From Climacteris rufus (Eukaryota; Chordata; Aves; Passeriformes; Climacteridae): a stretch of DNA of 64,000 nt. The stretch is from positions 606,633 to 670,632 of the forward strand of contig VZRZ01008696.1 in NCBI GenBank assembly GCA_013398175.1, given 5' to 3'. Below are positions 1-13,400 of the stretch, in pieces. The translations under genes were made by a program, and so were the position numbers. How positions within the stretch are numbered: the first letter of the stretch is position 1; every line of letters begins with the position of its first letter. The notes beneath the pieces are model-generated. The model saw only the letters and a program-made list of their open reading frames with translations. It was not told where the DNA came from and ran no database searches.

Positions 1-3000
1 TGTAAATAAAATAACTTGTACCAAGTCATCACCCTCACAAAGTCAATCGTGTCTCTAAAACTTAATCTCCCATGTCTACTGTTTGAAGAACCACATCCAG
101 CATCTGTCACAAGTCACTGCAGTCCCACAGAGAATCATGTCCAGCATCTCTGTCTTTGATAACACAGTCCAGCCCTTAAGAAAAGAATTATTAAAACAAG
201 CAGGCAGGGAAACCTCTTGTATTTATCCCTTCCATCAGCATCTGAAATGCAGAAAATAATTCAATTGCTGCTGTAAATTCTATGACATGAAAAAATTTCA
301 AATCACACTGGGAGGATGATCCAGCAGTTAAAGACACTACTTCTGAATTGAAGCCATATGGGGTTTGAACATAAATGTCTTGTTAACCACTGGGCCTTAT
401 TTAAGTCAAGAAAACCAAATAGTTTTCATCCTGTAGCTGGTTCAGTAAATCCTAGTTTGGGAAACAACTCTGCAGCAGTGTGTGACACCTGAGCACCTGG
501 CCTTTACCTCTCCTCCCTGCCCCACTGACACATGGAATCACTGACAGAAAGGAGCAAGGGAAGGCAGTTTTCCCATCATGAGATGTATCCATTTCCTGCT
601 ATATCCCAGGATGAGTAAGAGAAGGATTGTTACTTTTCCCCCTCCCAGCCCTCGGGGGAAAAACTACCGGTGTAGCAGTTTGTGCATCTTACACAAGCTG
701 TGGTGAAGAACTGTGCTCAGAGAGTTTTACATCTGGAGGGCACAGCGAGGTTGGAAGTGTTTGCTTATTCATTGAGGGACAACAGCTACAGCTCTGCAGA
801 GAGAACAAGGTGGAGAAAGAAGGAGAAAATCCAGTAACCAGCCATTGAAGCCTATAAAGGGAAAGCTTATGCTGTAGAATTTAGGAAGAGAAGGTGTCAG
901 TGTGGGTCAAGACAGGGGGCAGTACAAGAGCAAAGACAAGGTATATTTTTTCAGGCAGTAGTAACAAATTAAAAACAAACAAAAAAAAATCAGGGAAAAA
1001 GCTGCCTTCTCCCTCCTCCTCTTCTCCTGCACCTGGGGTCATGCTGTGACCTTTTAGAAGACGGGATGTAAAAGTGACCTTTGTCAGAGTGTGACAGAGC
1101 GTCCAGCCAGGCTTTCCGTGAGGAGACGTGGGAGGCCCACAGGCAGTGCTCCTTCCCTGGGCAGAGGTCCTGACCTGCAGCAGCGCGCTCAGGGAGCTGT
1201 CAGGGCAGGCTCCCCATCCCCAGCTCCTCTGCTTTAGGAAACACAGCCTAGCACACAAAGAGCCTGCTCTTAAAACTTTCTCATCCTGCCTGTAAGAACA
1301 GAGGTATTGCTTGGGAGCTCTGAGACAATGCTTCTCTCTTTGTCCCTCTGTCCTCTCTCCAAGTCCTAAAATAATCTTATGAAAAGGCCACAACCCTCAG
1401 ATGCTTGAGTTGCCTTCAAGAAGTCACAGGCACACTGAAGTCCTTTCAAAGGCAAGAGAGAGGGGAATGGGGCCAGAGATTCTTTGCTGCTTTACTTCCA
1501 CCGCTCTGTAAAACCAAACAACCCAGCACATGTAAATGGATGTGTTGATGGGCACCAACTCAGGAATGGCTTGGCAGACGCCCTTCTCTGGCTCCTCTCT
1601 GAGCTCCAGGGCTGTGTGTGTATTCCTAAATACTCATGTGTCCGTGAGTTTTCCTGCAATCACTTGCACAGCTGTGGGAGAACAAACAAAGCCACAGAAA
1701 AATAATCCAGCACTGGGACAGACCCCAGTGAGTTGTAAACAGGTCAGTCCCACGCAGCAGAGCACGGAAACCCTGGAGAAAACACGGCAGGAGCTGTGTG
1801 ACACCGGGTTGGCCCCACACACGCACGTGTGCTGCTGCCACTCGCAGGGACAGGCACTTCCCCAACCTTCCCCCAAGCCCCTGTTTTGGCTAATTTGCAG
1901 CAGATCCTCTGGATAAACACATCTCTGTTGGACGCACAGTTCAGGTGCCGGCCGCTCCAGCTGGGAATCCCTCATGTCCTTGCTATGTCCTGGAGGCATG
2001 AGAGGGCACAGGAAGCAGGGCAATCTCCAACCTCCATCTCCTGCTGCCCCACGACCTCTGGGCTGCCACTGCTGACCCTGCTGGGGTTGCCCGGGGTTGA
2101 CTAATTTGGACACGTTCAGGCAATTGCTGTCATCAGCTTCCTGCTTTGTGGATCAGGGAGGTTTTTGCTGTAGGCGGGAGTCAATTATTTGGCAATCTCA
2201 GGATGATCGGAAGAGACTATTAGTGTTTGACATTTTAAAGGGAAATGGAAAACAGCCCACCTCTCCCTTTCTGCCAGCTAAACCAACCACTTCATATTAA
2301 ACTTCACATGGCTCCTTCCTCATACAAATTAGCTCAACAACTGCTGCTCTTCTCCAATGTCAATGGGCCACCTCACAAAAGGATGCTTGACCATGACTCC
2401 TAACCTGCTTTCACAGAAAGTGGCATCTGGGCTGCAATGGAGCCTCTGGAAGCCTATGAGCAGCAAAAATCCCTCTTGGAAGACATAAACCAGGAGGCTG
2501 AGCAGGGGACACAAGTATGGAAGTATCCACCAATTTGTTAAAACAAAAAAAAAATGGAGCTGCTTGCTGTACATTCAACTTCTTGACCTGACAACACATG
2601 GATGAAACTTGTTTAAAGCTTAAAAATCATATTACTCAGAAAGATCAGGCCTAAGTGGAAGGATGGCAAATTTTAGAGCTGTTCAGCAAGCCCATGCAAC
2701 TCACAAGAGCAAACTGATGATTTCAGATACTTTTCCAAAACTCCATTCTAGGCATCCTTATGGGATGAGAGGGTTATCCACTTCTCCCCAGGATTTCTCC
2801 CCAGGGATTTATGCAGAAAAGAACACTTATCTTGGAAGTGTAGAGTCCAAGACAAGCCCATTGGTAATGTAAGCAGTAGAGCCATAAACCAGCAGCTGAT
2901 TCCAATTGTATTTAAAAACCAGTTCTTGAGAAAGAAGGCAATGTAGGGCTCTTGCTTCAGAATTAGGAGCAATAGAAGTGATGTCTCCTAACTTACAGAA

Positions 3001-5730
3001 CAAGGTTTCCAGCTTGGACATCTCTCTCCTGTCTGCCTTAACTGCAGAATATGTAATATTACTGTTTAGCAGGCAAGTGTAGAAACCCCATCTAGAATCA
3101 AACCCTCACTGTACCTCCCAGTGTGCAAATATACAGAAGCATTTTGATTTTTCCCTACTTTAATATGATAACTTAAGGTTTGAACAGTAGAATTTTCTAT
3201 TTCCAAAGGCTTAAATAAATTGACACCAAGGAATTCTTTTAGAAAATCATTAGGTATTAACAACCTTCTCCCACTGTAACTCAAGGATTGAGTTGAAAGT
3301 GAAGGCCACACTTCCCAGTAAGACCTGACACAGTAAAGCCACTCTCCAAGGCTCAGACACACCAGTTTAGTAAGCAACTGCCTGCCTCGAGTCCTGCTTT
3401 CTAACAAGGAGACCGGACCACAACTTCACAGCTTCCCCACTGTTACAAATGCAAACAGTGACCCTAAATAAAGGATTTTCTGCTCTAGAAGAACAGCCCA
3501 TGATGGAGCCTAACGAGGGGCTGTTGGTGAGGGCTGCTCCCTCCTCCCCCTGCCTTTATTACCACCAGTATCCAGTTGGCCCAGGTTCCCCCGGGACTGG
3601 CCAGGGTTTGTCTGTGTGCAGACAGCTCTGATGTGGCAGCAGGGCAGACTCTAAGCGCTGGTGTGATTTAATAAACAGACACTTAAGGCAGTTTAGGCTG
3701 GAGTCAGCCCACTTCGATGGCCTTCTCTGCTAATTTAACACTGGCTGCAGCCCCCGAGCTGGCGTCTCCCTGCTCATTAGGGAGCAGGGGTGTGTGTGCC
3801 TGTGCGTGGGGGAGGAATTCGTGTTTCACATTGGTGCTCCAGAGATTTTATTATACTGGGCAGCTCATTTCACTCACTACATTGCAAAGGATTTTTAAAG
3901 AGAAAGGGGGAGGGAGGGCATGCTAGTTAGGATCCTTCCCTGTTGTTATTTTCATTAATTTTCCTCTTTTTTGTTTTGGTTGGGGGGATGTGACAAAAAG
4001 GGACAATAATTGCCATTTGCCGCAGACTCTGAGGAGTCCTCCTCAGCCATTACAGATTAAATTGCATTCTGTACAAGTGTCCATCAGGCCCCAGCTCCAG
4101 ACTCCAGGCTGCTCAGAGGGCAGCTGATTCAGCTGCAAGAACATTTTGCTCCACTTCTGATCTGTCCTAATTATAAAGGGGATGCTCTTGCCTTTAACCC
4201 CTGGAGTTCTCTCTTCCCTATTAGGATGGAACAGCCCCTCAGCCAGCTCTTCCAGGGGTTTAACTAAGTCACCTGGACTGCCAGCAGCACAGAATAATCT
4301 ACAGAGATCCATGCTGCCTGAGTGTTTCTCTCCCCATTTTTATCTCTGTGACTCACACAAATAAAGGCTTTCAGATTTCAAATGGAGAATGCTAAAACCA
4401 GGACAGGTGCAGGACTTGCAAAACCAAGCAGATTTTAGATTTTGCAAAATCAAATCTAAAACTGAAGAAAATATCCACCCTCTTGGTCTAAAGCATGAAT
4501 AGGTTGAATACACATGGCTGAGGTAGCTCTAAGGTAGTGAGCATCAATACTCCTGGGAGTAGAGTGAGAGGCAGAGTCAATAATATTTCTGGAGAAGGCA
4601 CACATGGAGGCTATTATGGTTCTGACAGCACAGACAGAAGTATCAAGGCCAGCTTGTTAACAGCTGCCTCAGGAAGAGCTACACAGTTGTACTGACAGCA
4701 CTGCAGTGTAGATACAGAATACACACCTGGACTGCAACCAAAAACCAGTGGGTTGTCCTTTTCCCTTCAAATGAAGAACTGTTCCACTTTAAAACTCATA
4801 CAATGGATCTTTCCACATCTTTGGTCACAATGAGGTGCAAGAGGACTAAACCAATGCAGAAAAACAAGTGGGCCTGATACTGCTCCCTTCAAGACTGATT
4901 TTGATGCAACTCTGACACTGACTTCAGCTGATTCACTCCTGACTGAAGCTGGGCTACATCAGATGAGCATCTACCTTTGTTTGATTTTGGTTCCTGCAGC
5001 ACAGCCTCCCCTCATGCCCTCCTAACAGCAAGCTCCTGCCTTTTCACTCTCACAAGTGAAAACTCCCCAACCCTTCCAAAGCCCCTTTCCTAAAAGAGGA
5101 GCAGGGTTGGGATTCGTGCTTCTCTGAAAACTGGCTGTGGGTCCAAGCTGCCCAAGAGTGCCATGAGCACTTGTGGCCCCACAGCACCACAATCAGGGCA
5201 AGTCTGTGCCTTAGCACCACACTTTTTTAGTTTTGTTCTGTTTCCAGTGAGTTTACATTCTGCTGAATACTTCTTAGAACCAACAGCTCTTTAGCCACTG
5301 GCAGCACCTTTAGAACACATTAGTGGAAAATGTAAAAGAGGGAAAAAGAATTTAATAAAATACCCGTGGAGAGGAGCAGCACAGTGTGTGTCTTCTCCAG
5401 CTGGGGCTGGACAGCTCCCTCAAACCAGGCTCTCACCCTCAATGCCTAATGGCACAGGGAACCTTTTAGTACCCTTCTGATACAAACCAGAATGAGCTGT
5501 TACCAAATCCATGAACAAGCTCAGCAACATTGTGCTGAAGACTTGCAGCAAATGATGTGAAAAACCCTTCCTTATTAAAGAATTTCTCCTTATTTACCTC
5601 CAGAGTTAGAGAGTCCTAAATGTCCTGAAGCAACAGGTCTGATACTGCTGCCAGAGATCTTACCTGTTAAAGGAATTCCTTTGCTGCCCTTGTCCTTATG
5701 ATATTTTCATTTTGGTTACCTTTTGGATTT
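1..5730. other. Unique AT-rich non-coding DNA, no gene recognised
   Basis: No frame here is longer than about 170 codons, and none reads like a protein family. The 170-codon - strand frame at 881-1393 is arginine/leucine-rich and crosses a purine-rich stretch; a 159-codon - strand frame at 1634-2113 overlaps unrelated frames on the + strand, so both look like chance. There is no long simple repeat and no interspersed repeat I can name. A tRNA-like B-box echo near 350-372 was considered and rejected. Confidence 0.55.
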
Positions 5731-5784
5731 CAATGATTCTTGTGGGTCCCTTCCAGCTCAGGACATTCTTCAATGCTATGATTT
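5731..5784 (+). mobile_element. CR1 LINE 3' tail (short 5'-truncated fragment)
   Basis: The stretch contains gtgggtcccttccagctcag followed by a degenerate attctt-caatgctatgatt. This is the layout of the avian CR1 3' end: a GGTCCCTTCCAAC box, then repeats of the ATTCTATG type. Only the last 50 or so bases are recognisable, as expected for a heavily 5'-truncated CR1 copy in + orientation. Decay of the terminal octamers suggests an old insertion. No coding capacity remains. Confidence 0.6.
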
Positions 5785-7239
5785 TACCTTCTAAATCCCT
5801 TTCCAGGGAGAAGTTCCTAATAGACATTCTCTGCATCATTCACTCTATGAAGCCCATATTATTTTGGACTTACCCATCTTCTTACACAGCAACACAGAAG
5901 CACTGGTCAGAACTGGACATGTATTTTAGTTTGGAATCCCCTGTCCAGTCCTTTAGTGCAGGATGAGCCATCTCCATCTTCTTAAAACCACATCTCTGAA
6001 AAATCAGGAATTTGCTACTTCAGTGAACAGAGGAAAGATAGTTATAGCAATGTAAAATTAGTTCAAAATAGATGTCACACTTCAGTAAATAACACTGTCA
6101 AATGATCCCATATGTGAGTAAAATATTTATATCAGTATAAATTTGATAAGTGAATGAAGCTGTAGGTATCAAACGCAGGCTGAAGGATCAAACATAAACA
6201 AGGCACTGCATTTCACTGAGTCAGTCATGGGCATTTTTAGCTCACTCTAATTTGGAAAAATGACAAGTTAAAATCAATAATTACTTAATGAGTAAATGCA
6301 TAATTGCTTATTTATCATCGTTATTATACATATTGCTGCTAGTGCCAGAGGTTGGAAAAAGAAAAGACAGAGGAAAGTACATCATAGTAGGTGTGTGAGA
6401 CATGACTGATTAAGGAGTTTAAGAGGTCAAAGAAATCCTAAACAACGCTAACAGAGGGAATGTAACTAACCCTGAAAATCATAACCTAAAATCTGATTAG
6501 AACAGGTGAGGCTGGCACCAGGAAAGCAGTGACACCAGCACAAGTGAATTACACTGTGGAGCTTACCAAGAACCTCTGCCACTGACCATAAATCTTGTAC
6601 TACAAGCTGTACTAACCCCAGAGAGAAAGAGAGTCCCCCACAGGGAGAGAGCAGAAATAAGTGTGAAATGCTCCAACTCAGTAAGCTTTAAAAAACATCT
6701 GCTCAAAACTCAAATGCAATTTATTCTCTTGAGCACTGCCATCATTTCCACTTGTGAACTCAGAGCCTGGTGCAAGGGAAAGGACTTCTCCTTCGCTTCC
6801 ACTGCAAGCATGTTGGATGGAGAAATCCCTGTCCTGGGTGGAAAGACAGACTCTGGTTTAAGGCAAGGAAAGCAAGGCCGGGCTTGCAGCCATTTTGTGC
6901 AGCCGTTTCCAATGCCCTCGGACGAGCTGATCGTGTCAGTGTCTCAAGGTCCCCAGAGACCGTAATCTTATGTGTTCAGAGAGGCTTTAGTTCATGCAAG
7001 GTCAGAGTAATTGTGCATGATTAATGGTTTATCTCTTCCTGAAAGCCTTACACAAAGGCTCCAAACCAAGTTAGCCGTAATTCCATACTCCTTACAGTCC
7101 GCTTAAAGGGGCAGCATCTTATTTCCTGTTGGTGGGGCCAAGCAGGTTGACTTTATCTATCAGAATTGGAAGCGAGCCATGTGGCCTTTGAAAGAAGTTC
7201 CTCTCCCCCATTCAGCTCCCGAGGAAACATGAATACACT
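5785..7239. other. Non-coding DNA between CR1 tail and A-rich tract
   Basis: AT-rich unique sequence. The notable part is a homeodomain-motif-rich block at 6236-6345, listed separately. A 100-codon + strand frame at 6663-6965 has no recognisable motif and overlaps an 84-codon frame in another register. The CAG followed by gtgagg at 6503-6511 is a fair donor-like site without a convincing acceptor upstream. Confidence 0.5.
6236..6345. promoter_or_regulatory. Candidate conserved non-coding element (homeodomain/POU motif cluster)
   Basis: Within about 100 bases there are several TAAT cores: caataattacttaatgag, then atgcataattgc, which resembles a POU/octamer half-site, then ttatttatcatcgttatta. 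The density and AT-rich, non-repetitive texture resemble developmental enhancers in vertebrate gene deserts. This is inference from motif content only; AT-rich DNA yields TAAT cores by chance. Confidence 0.25.
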
Positions 7240-7308
7240 AAAAGGAAAAAAAAAAAAAAAGAATGAAAGAAAAAAAAAAAGAAAGGAGAAAAAAAGGAAG
7301 AAAAAAAG
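7240..7308 (+). repeat. A/G-rich low-complexity tract
   Basis: Almost pure A with scattered G over about 69 bases, including one uninterrupted run of about 16 A. No 3' end of a retrotransposon or processed transcript could be recognised immediately upstream, so I treat it as low-complexity DNA rather than a poly(A) tail. Confidence 0.85.
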
Positions 7309-7439
7309 TCCAAATTCAGTCTAACCCACCCTAAAGTTTGAAAAAAGACTTCTCTGTAACAGTCCCCAAACCTTTTGCTGTAAGATTCTTTGCTTTTCTA
7401 CAGAAGTGCTCCTTATCACATTGCCATAGCAGGGCACAT

Positions 7440-7640
7440 TAGAATCACCTTAGAATCTCATTTTTATTCTGCAGCCTTATTTTGTTACAAAAAGGATCAT
7501 TTTTAATCAATTACAGCTTTGTGACCATGGGCAGCCAAATAAGCTGATTAAATTATTATTTGTAGATAGTGGTCACAGATAATTCCTTAGGGATAGCTGC
7601 AAATTTAGCCTTTTTTTGTTTCCCAAAGCATTAAAGCACC
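7440..7640. promoter_or_regulatory. Candidate conserved non-coding element
   Basis: AT-rich, non-repetitive block with ttaatcaattacagc, aagctgattaaattatta and agatagtggtcacagataa. Paired TAAT/ATTA cores and RUNX-like TGTGGT-type sites lie close together. It looks like other vertebrate conserved non-coding elements in texture, but conservation itself cannot be seen from one sequence. Confidence 0.2.
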
Positions 7641-8699
7641 CAATTGCCCTGAATGCATTCTGCCTTTTACTGGAGATTTGAACTGCCTGTTTTCAGACTA
7701 TAGAGCATTTGTGAACTGTTCAGCTCTTTGGTGAGACACAGGGTGTAATTGGGCACGTAAGTCATATGCTGTTGTTTCTGCCCTCTGAGTGCACGTCCAA
7801 AGCCCTTTACCCAAGAGAACAGTGAACAGTTTTGTTCACAGACCAAATCCTCCTGGCTCTCCTGTGACCAAGATGTTCAGATCAAACCCCACATTCTCTG
7901 TGGTTTTACACAAATGAAAATCCACGTGCATCAAGTTTGTTCACTAACAGCAAATGACAGGGATCACTAACAGGGATGAACCAAAACAGCAGTCAGCAGT
8001 TCAAATACACTTTTGTCTTTTGTAAATGCAGTTCCCACCATCAAAAGTTTTGAATCTGAAATATTATGTTTAGACAGAAGGAGGAAAAGGCATCCAGTAT
8101 GGTTAGAAACTTCCACACAGCAGTAACAGGAGTCACCCAGAGCTTACAGAAAATGAGCCAGTGAGCCTCTGGAAAAGCAACACTGCCAGTCAAAGGCTGC
8201 TCACCCCACTCTGCAAATGTGTCAGGAACAGCACTGATTTCACAAGGTGGAGGAGCTGAACTGTGTCATCAGCTGCCATGAACACCTTCCTACCTAGGAG
8301 GAATGGACTGGCTGAAAACTGCAACCAGAAGAGAAGTTGGATGAAAGCAGATCATGACCTTAAATGTTTTGCTATCAGGGAAAAAGTAAGATTAGACACT
8401 GCACTACAAAACAGAAGATGGAAGCAAACTGGGAGAACTGGTCTCTTGGAAAGACTTCCAATGGGAAGCAGTGTAGAGTAAAGCTGGAACTTTCTGGACA
8501 GACTATAGGAAGAGTAGAGCAACAAACTGACAGGAGGGAAATAGAATGCCTCTAATCTTAATTAACTGAAAAAAATTGAACTCTAATAGGAAATAGCAAC
8601 ACAAAAGTAAGGGTTAATATCAAGGAAGAGCATATGAGGATGAGAAAAAAAATCAGGGACAGAACTGCAAAAAAATTACATACACCACACATAAAAAGC
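7641..8699. other. Non-coding DNA, possible degraded upstream part of the CR1
   Basis: No clear feature. Frames of 72 and 63 codons at 8263-8555 are lysine/arginine/glutamine-rich, like the region between endonuclease and reverse transcriptase in CR1 ORF2, and lie just upstream of the recognisable CR1 segment. I could not align them to CR1 by eye, so the 5' limit of the element is left open. Confidence 0.4.
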
Positions 8700-10400
8700 A
8701 GAAAGGAAAAAAATAAGAAAGTCATCAATGCCTTCTTTACTTCTACGTTCACTAAAAGATTAATGGTGACTCAAGGTAATTTTTCCTATCAGGAGAAAGA
8801 CACAGTCCAGAACAAAGACAAAGCAGGTTAAATAACACTTCTGTCAGTAGAGCCCAACTGGGGGGCTGTATGCTAAATCCTCCTTCCCCAGAGAGCAAAG
8901 GAAACATCATAAATTATCCAAGCCATGGAACAGATTCTGTGCACAGGGCTTGGATCATCACATGCCCATAGAGCCAGGAACTGGGAATGGCAGCAGCCTC
9001 CTTCTGTAACAATGGGGTCTGGGGAGACAACAACAAAAATTCTAGACCTTGTGGAAGCCACACTCGGGTCACCCTGAGCTGCTTCCAAGTAGCCCTGAAC
9101 ATAAGCAAGTGTGAAGGGCAGTGTAGGGCTGCCCTAAAGCAGCCCAAAGTAGCTGTAAGAGTTAATCTGTGAGTAAATAGTACTAATCTTGATGTAATTC
9201 TGGAAGGTTCTGGACAAAGAGAAAGCAAAAAAGGACCCATCTTTAAAAGCACAACTCAGTAAACTGCAAATTACTTAACTGCGCCTTGTAGAAAGATGCA
9301 ATAAAATCTATTAAACAATTTTACAAGTAACTGGAAGGTAGAATGATTAAAAAACCTGTCAATACAGAATGGTCAGGAAAAAATTATGTTCCATTTATTA
9401 TGTTCCATCTAACGGGGTAACAGTCCCTGTGACTGGGGGGGAAGCATTAGAGTGATTTACTTTGAAAAATAAAGTAACGAAGCAATGCTTTTAATCCGTG
9501 CTCACAATGTTTTCAGAGCATAGAAGGGAAATCAAATGTGGATTAAAATCATCACAATGTGGTGTACAAACATCTAGAAAATCCTCTTAAATTAAGAGCA
9601 ATTTGCTGTCAGACTCGTTGCGTGTAGCTCCACAGGGAACCACATCAGCTCCAGCTTCATGAGCCACTGGCATACACAGCCCTTAGAGATCCACAGTGAC
9701 TGTTTTGGCAGGTATTACTAGAAGTCAAAAATCTCAATAAATTGGGAAAAAAAGATCATCTGTATCCAGATGGAACAAAATAGAGACGTACGAAATCAAT
9801 CTATAATAAACAAATTCAAACAGATATGAACAAGTGGCAGCAATATTCAGAAAAGGGTCTTCAACAATGCAAAATGCATTTTGGTCAACAAGTTGGTGTC
9901 ACCAGAACAAGGAAAAGGAGAGGGAAAAACATCCCAGAATGCACTGAGAGGTGGAGAATGGAATGTCATTTTCCCTGTAGTGCTAGATATGCCTCAGGTT
10001 AACCAAGATACCCAGCTCTGGCCACCTCACTGCAGCACAGCTGTCGATGGACAAGAGACCAGCCCGAATTCTAAGAAGGTTCAAAAACACTGCTGAAGGA
10101 TAGAGATTGATGGAACTGTATTTATTTTCAATCCAAGAGAGAGAACAGAATAGGATTCTTTTTTTGCAGTATATAAGCAGTGGTTATGAAGACTGACATT
10201 CTTTTTTTTAATCTGGCCACTTGGTGGTAGAATAAAATTTAAACCAGCTTTGCTGATAGCAAAAATATTTGGGTTTGACATTAATTTAAGTGTCATTAGT
10301 TTCCTAATAAAACAGACAGTTGAGCAATGAAATGATCCAGTTACCCAGGCAGGAAGCAGAATTCCCTTCAAAGAAGGATTTTAGGGAGCTTTGCCACAGG
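8700..10400 (+). mobile_element. Decayed CR1-type LINE, reverse transcriptase ORF2 remnant to 3' region
   Basis: Non-LTR retrotransposon fossil. At 8721 the reading VINAFFTSTFT matches the NAFFASVFT block that precedes the CR1 reverse transcriptase. At 9857 the reading VFNNAKCILVNK matches the FN..KCKVLHLG block; in the same frame QLWPPH (10013) matches QFWAPH, and after a stop the reading TVFIFNPRERTE, stop, DSFFAVYKQWL (10115-10177) matches the LGLFSLEKRRLRGDLIAVYKYL block. At nucleotide level 10321-10380 resembles the CR1 segment encoding the C-terminal end. Block order and spacing (about 1.4 kb from first to last) fit CR1 ORF2, with roughly 50 residues missing between the KCILV and QLWPPH blocks, at least one frameshift and stops. 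It is inactive and old. Exact ends are uncertain, and part of 8830-9200 may be another insertion. Confidence 0.65.
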
Positions 10401-13400
10401 ACAGCCTGAGTATGCACTCACAGACATGAGCAAGACAACAGCCAAAGTACTGGCCATAAATTCATCATGGGGATCTCTACTCACCTGGAATTGTTTGTCC
10501 AGCTCTGAAAAGGACCAGTTTGGTACCTCAGGACTTAGGCTTGTGGTTAAATAAGCAGCTTGTGGTAAAAGATGAGCAAGGTCTGGGTGATCAGTGTAAG
10601 TGCATCAGATCTGCAGGGAAAAAACTTGTGTGGTGGAAGACACAAGAATAACAAGGAGCATCCTGACTGCAGCTCCTGGTTGCTGCAGGTGTGCTCTAAC
10701 CAGACAGAGCCAGACTCCAGGTGAACTCTCTACCTGGACTGGCCTGAACCAAAACACTCATCAGCCCAGATTGCTCAGCAGCAGGCAAGCAAGATTTTGG
10801 TTTGATGAGCAAGATGTGGACTGAGGAGATTCAGCAGGAATAGCGAACCAGGAATCCTGGATCAGCTTTCAAGCCCCCATCAAAGCATGCAGGAGGTTTG
10901 CATGTGACAGCAGCATGCAAGGTCACAGTGCAGCCTTTGCTGCAAACACAGCACTATAGCTCAATGTCAGAGCAGGCACTGTCTGGTATGTGGGCAAACC
11001 CACAACAAATGGGGACCTGCCATGTCCCATTTCCCTGGCTGGGTGGCAGTAAAGTCAGCATGTGATGCAGAACAGATTCAGGGAAGAAAAGCACTGCTTG
11101 CCTCTTCAGCACACGTTTTCTGAAGCAGACCTGAAGATACATCAGCTGGTCACCTTTTATTCCTTGCAATACTGTGAGGAAAACAGGGCAGAAGCCTATC
11201 CATGCACTGCTATGAACATTCCCTGGAACAGCAGGAAACACCCTGGCTTGGGATGCAATGTCCTTTCCAATATGGTAGCAATATATCTTTCCAAGCGTTT
11301 TTTTTTTAACTGTTGCAGTTACCAACTATTTGAACAATCCAACTCTCAGTTGCCATGGAGCCTGGGCCTCAATTTCTTTTTCTTCTTGTCTCTTTAGGGT
11401 AAAGTAGATTTTTATGCCAGATTAACCAAAGTGCTGCTCTTCTTTGATCTCCAGTTCAGGCCACAGTCCTGACTGAAGAAGGGAAAAATAATTCACCAGG
11501 GTGCTCCTACTTAACTGCAGCCAAAAACACTTGGGTTTCCAAGGTTCCCCCTATTTCCTTTACAGTAGGGACATCAAGAAATGAGTAACAAGTTAAATAT
11601 GTTGAAATACTTTCCTGATTTGCTCTTCATTTCTTTCCTGCTTGCTCTCTAACTTTCTCTACAAGTAGAACCTGAACAAATGCTGACCCTAGAAAAGCCT
11701 TTGGGTGATCCATCAGGTGGTGTATAAAATACTTCTAAGTTATTAAATAACCACAGTATCCTAACTCTCAATTCCTCTGTTTCACTTTGTTCCTCCATGC
11801 CATGCTCACCATAACACAGACTGTAGAATCCTTTAAAAAATATTTCTGACACCACATCTAAGAACATCTATAAAAAGAGGAGGAAAACTCTAGAAAGCTT
11901 AATCCAGTCTGGTGCAGATGTCAAATGACAGACACCTCCCCACATTCCTAAGTGTTTATACTCAGCTTCAAACACCCACTAATCAGCACTCAGCAACCTC
12001 TGTATCATTTTAAATCTGCAATAATAATAACAGCTATAGCTGAAATGAAAACTTCATCAGTTTAGACCTTCACCACGTCAGGCAGAACAATGAAGTTCTA
12101 AAATAACAAGGATAAAGTCATTTATAGTCTAGCATGACAATGACATATCATGACAAAATTAACAGTAAAGTCTGCATAACTCAGAATCATATAAACAATA
12201 CCAGGTGCTTAAGTAGCACTTAGCCTGGTGTTAATTATATCTCATGAGCTCTGTGTTTCAGCAGAAAAGTTGCCAAGAAATGACTCTCCAGCGGCACCAG
12301 AGGATTTGGAAACAGCTTGTTAGTACCTTACAGAAACAAAGGATTAAATTGTGCCTCAAAACATCCAATGCACGCTGCTGCAAAGCCATTCAACTACATC
12401 CAGTGCTTTTTAGAATCATCAGGGAGATAGACTTAGAAAGGCCAAGTGGAGAAACAAAAGCAGTCATGGCTACAAGGAGAAGAAGTAGGGGAATTAGATC
12501 AGAAACCAGGTCTTCTCTAACCCAACAATTTCTTTTCTCCCACAAGTTTTCCTCTGTTTAGAGTCACAGAATTCCTTTTGTAACCTGGTCTGCCTTCTAG
12601 CTCAGCCAAAACACATATTCCAAATATTTCAGTGAAATATTCAGTTATTTCCTGTGAAATAACTCAGCTGTTTCTAAGCCTGAGGTAAACCCACCTCCTC
12701 TTCTCCCTTAAGCTGATGCAACATAGGACACCAGACAAACGGATTTCAACCCAGCAGTTTGTTACCCTGCAAGTGGGAAGAGCAGTACAAGAACCACCAA
12801 CCCACACCTACGTAACAAACTGGCCCAGTCTGGGACTCCACCAGGACATCAGAAGGTCCTTTTTTTTTCTCTGTTGCAATACTCAATATTCAATGCAAGA
12901 AGCATTAGTTAGCTAGGGTGTTTGGTGCTTTTTAATTAAAGGAACAGTCAGGCAATGCCAAAAACGGACTTTTGGGGGTGGGGGGGTTGAGTGATATGAG
13001 TAGCTGTTGATTCAACTTATCTGAGCCTACAGACAAGTGATACATAGACAGAGTAAAGGACAGCATCAGTAGATTAGGGGTTTTATTGCATTCCTGTATG
13101 CATTTAGTAAGGAGAACTCTCCAACTTTTAAAATGTAGTTTACAGACCCTGGGCTCAGCTGTGCAACCCTGTGCAATGGCAGCAGCAGAGGCTGCCTGGG
13201 CCAGGGAAGGCTCATGACTCTCCAGACGTGGTCAGGCCTGTCTGAACACTCTCATCCAACCTTCCCTTCAGAAGAATGGTCCTACGTGCTCAGAGGATCT
13301 CACATCATCTTTCTTCCACTGGGCCACCAGGATAATGAGGACCTCTCTGTGCAAAATTGCTCTCCACAGTAAGTGGCTTAATCTGGAAAAAAAAAAAAGT

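Noticed and set aside
325..420. Possible tRNA-derived SINE or MIR fragment
   Set aside because: A B-box-like ggggtttgaac and a faint A-box lie at about the right spacing, but the expected MIR core downstream is absent.
10485..10504. 20-base microexon on the - strand (CAG/gtgagt donor, ccttttcag acceptor)
   Set aside because: Both sites are good, but the length is so short that chance or a decoy is more likely without transcript support.
12405..12580. Possible reverse-orientation CR1 tail (agaatcatcaggg, gagtcacagaat)
   Set aside because: The words occur in isolation and the GGTTGGAAGGGACC box that should follow is missing.
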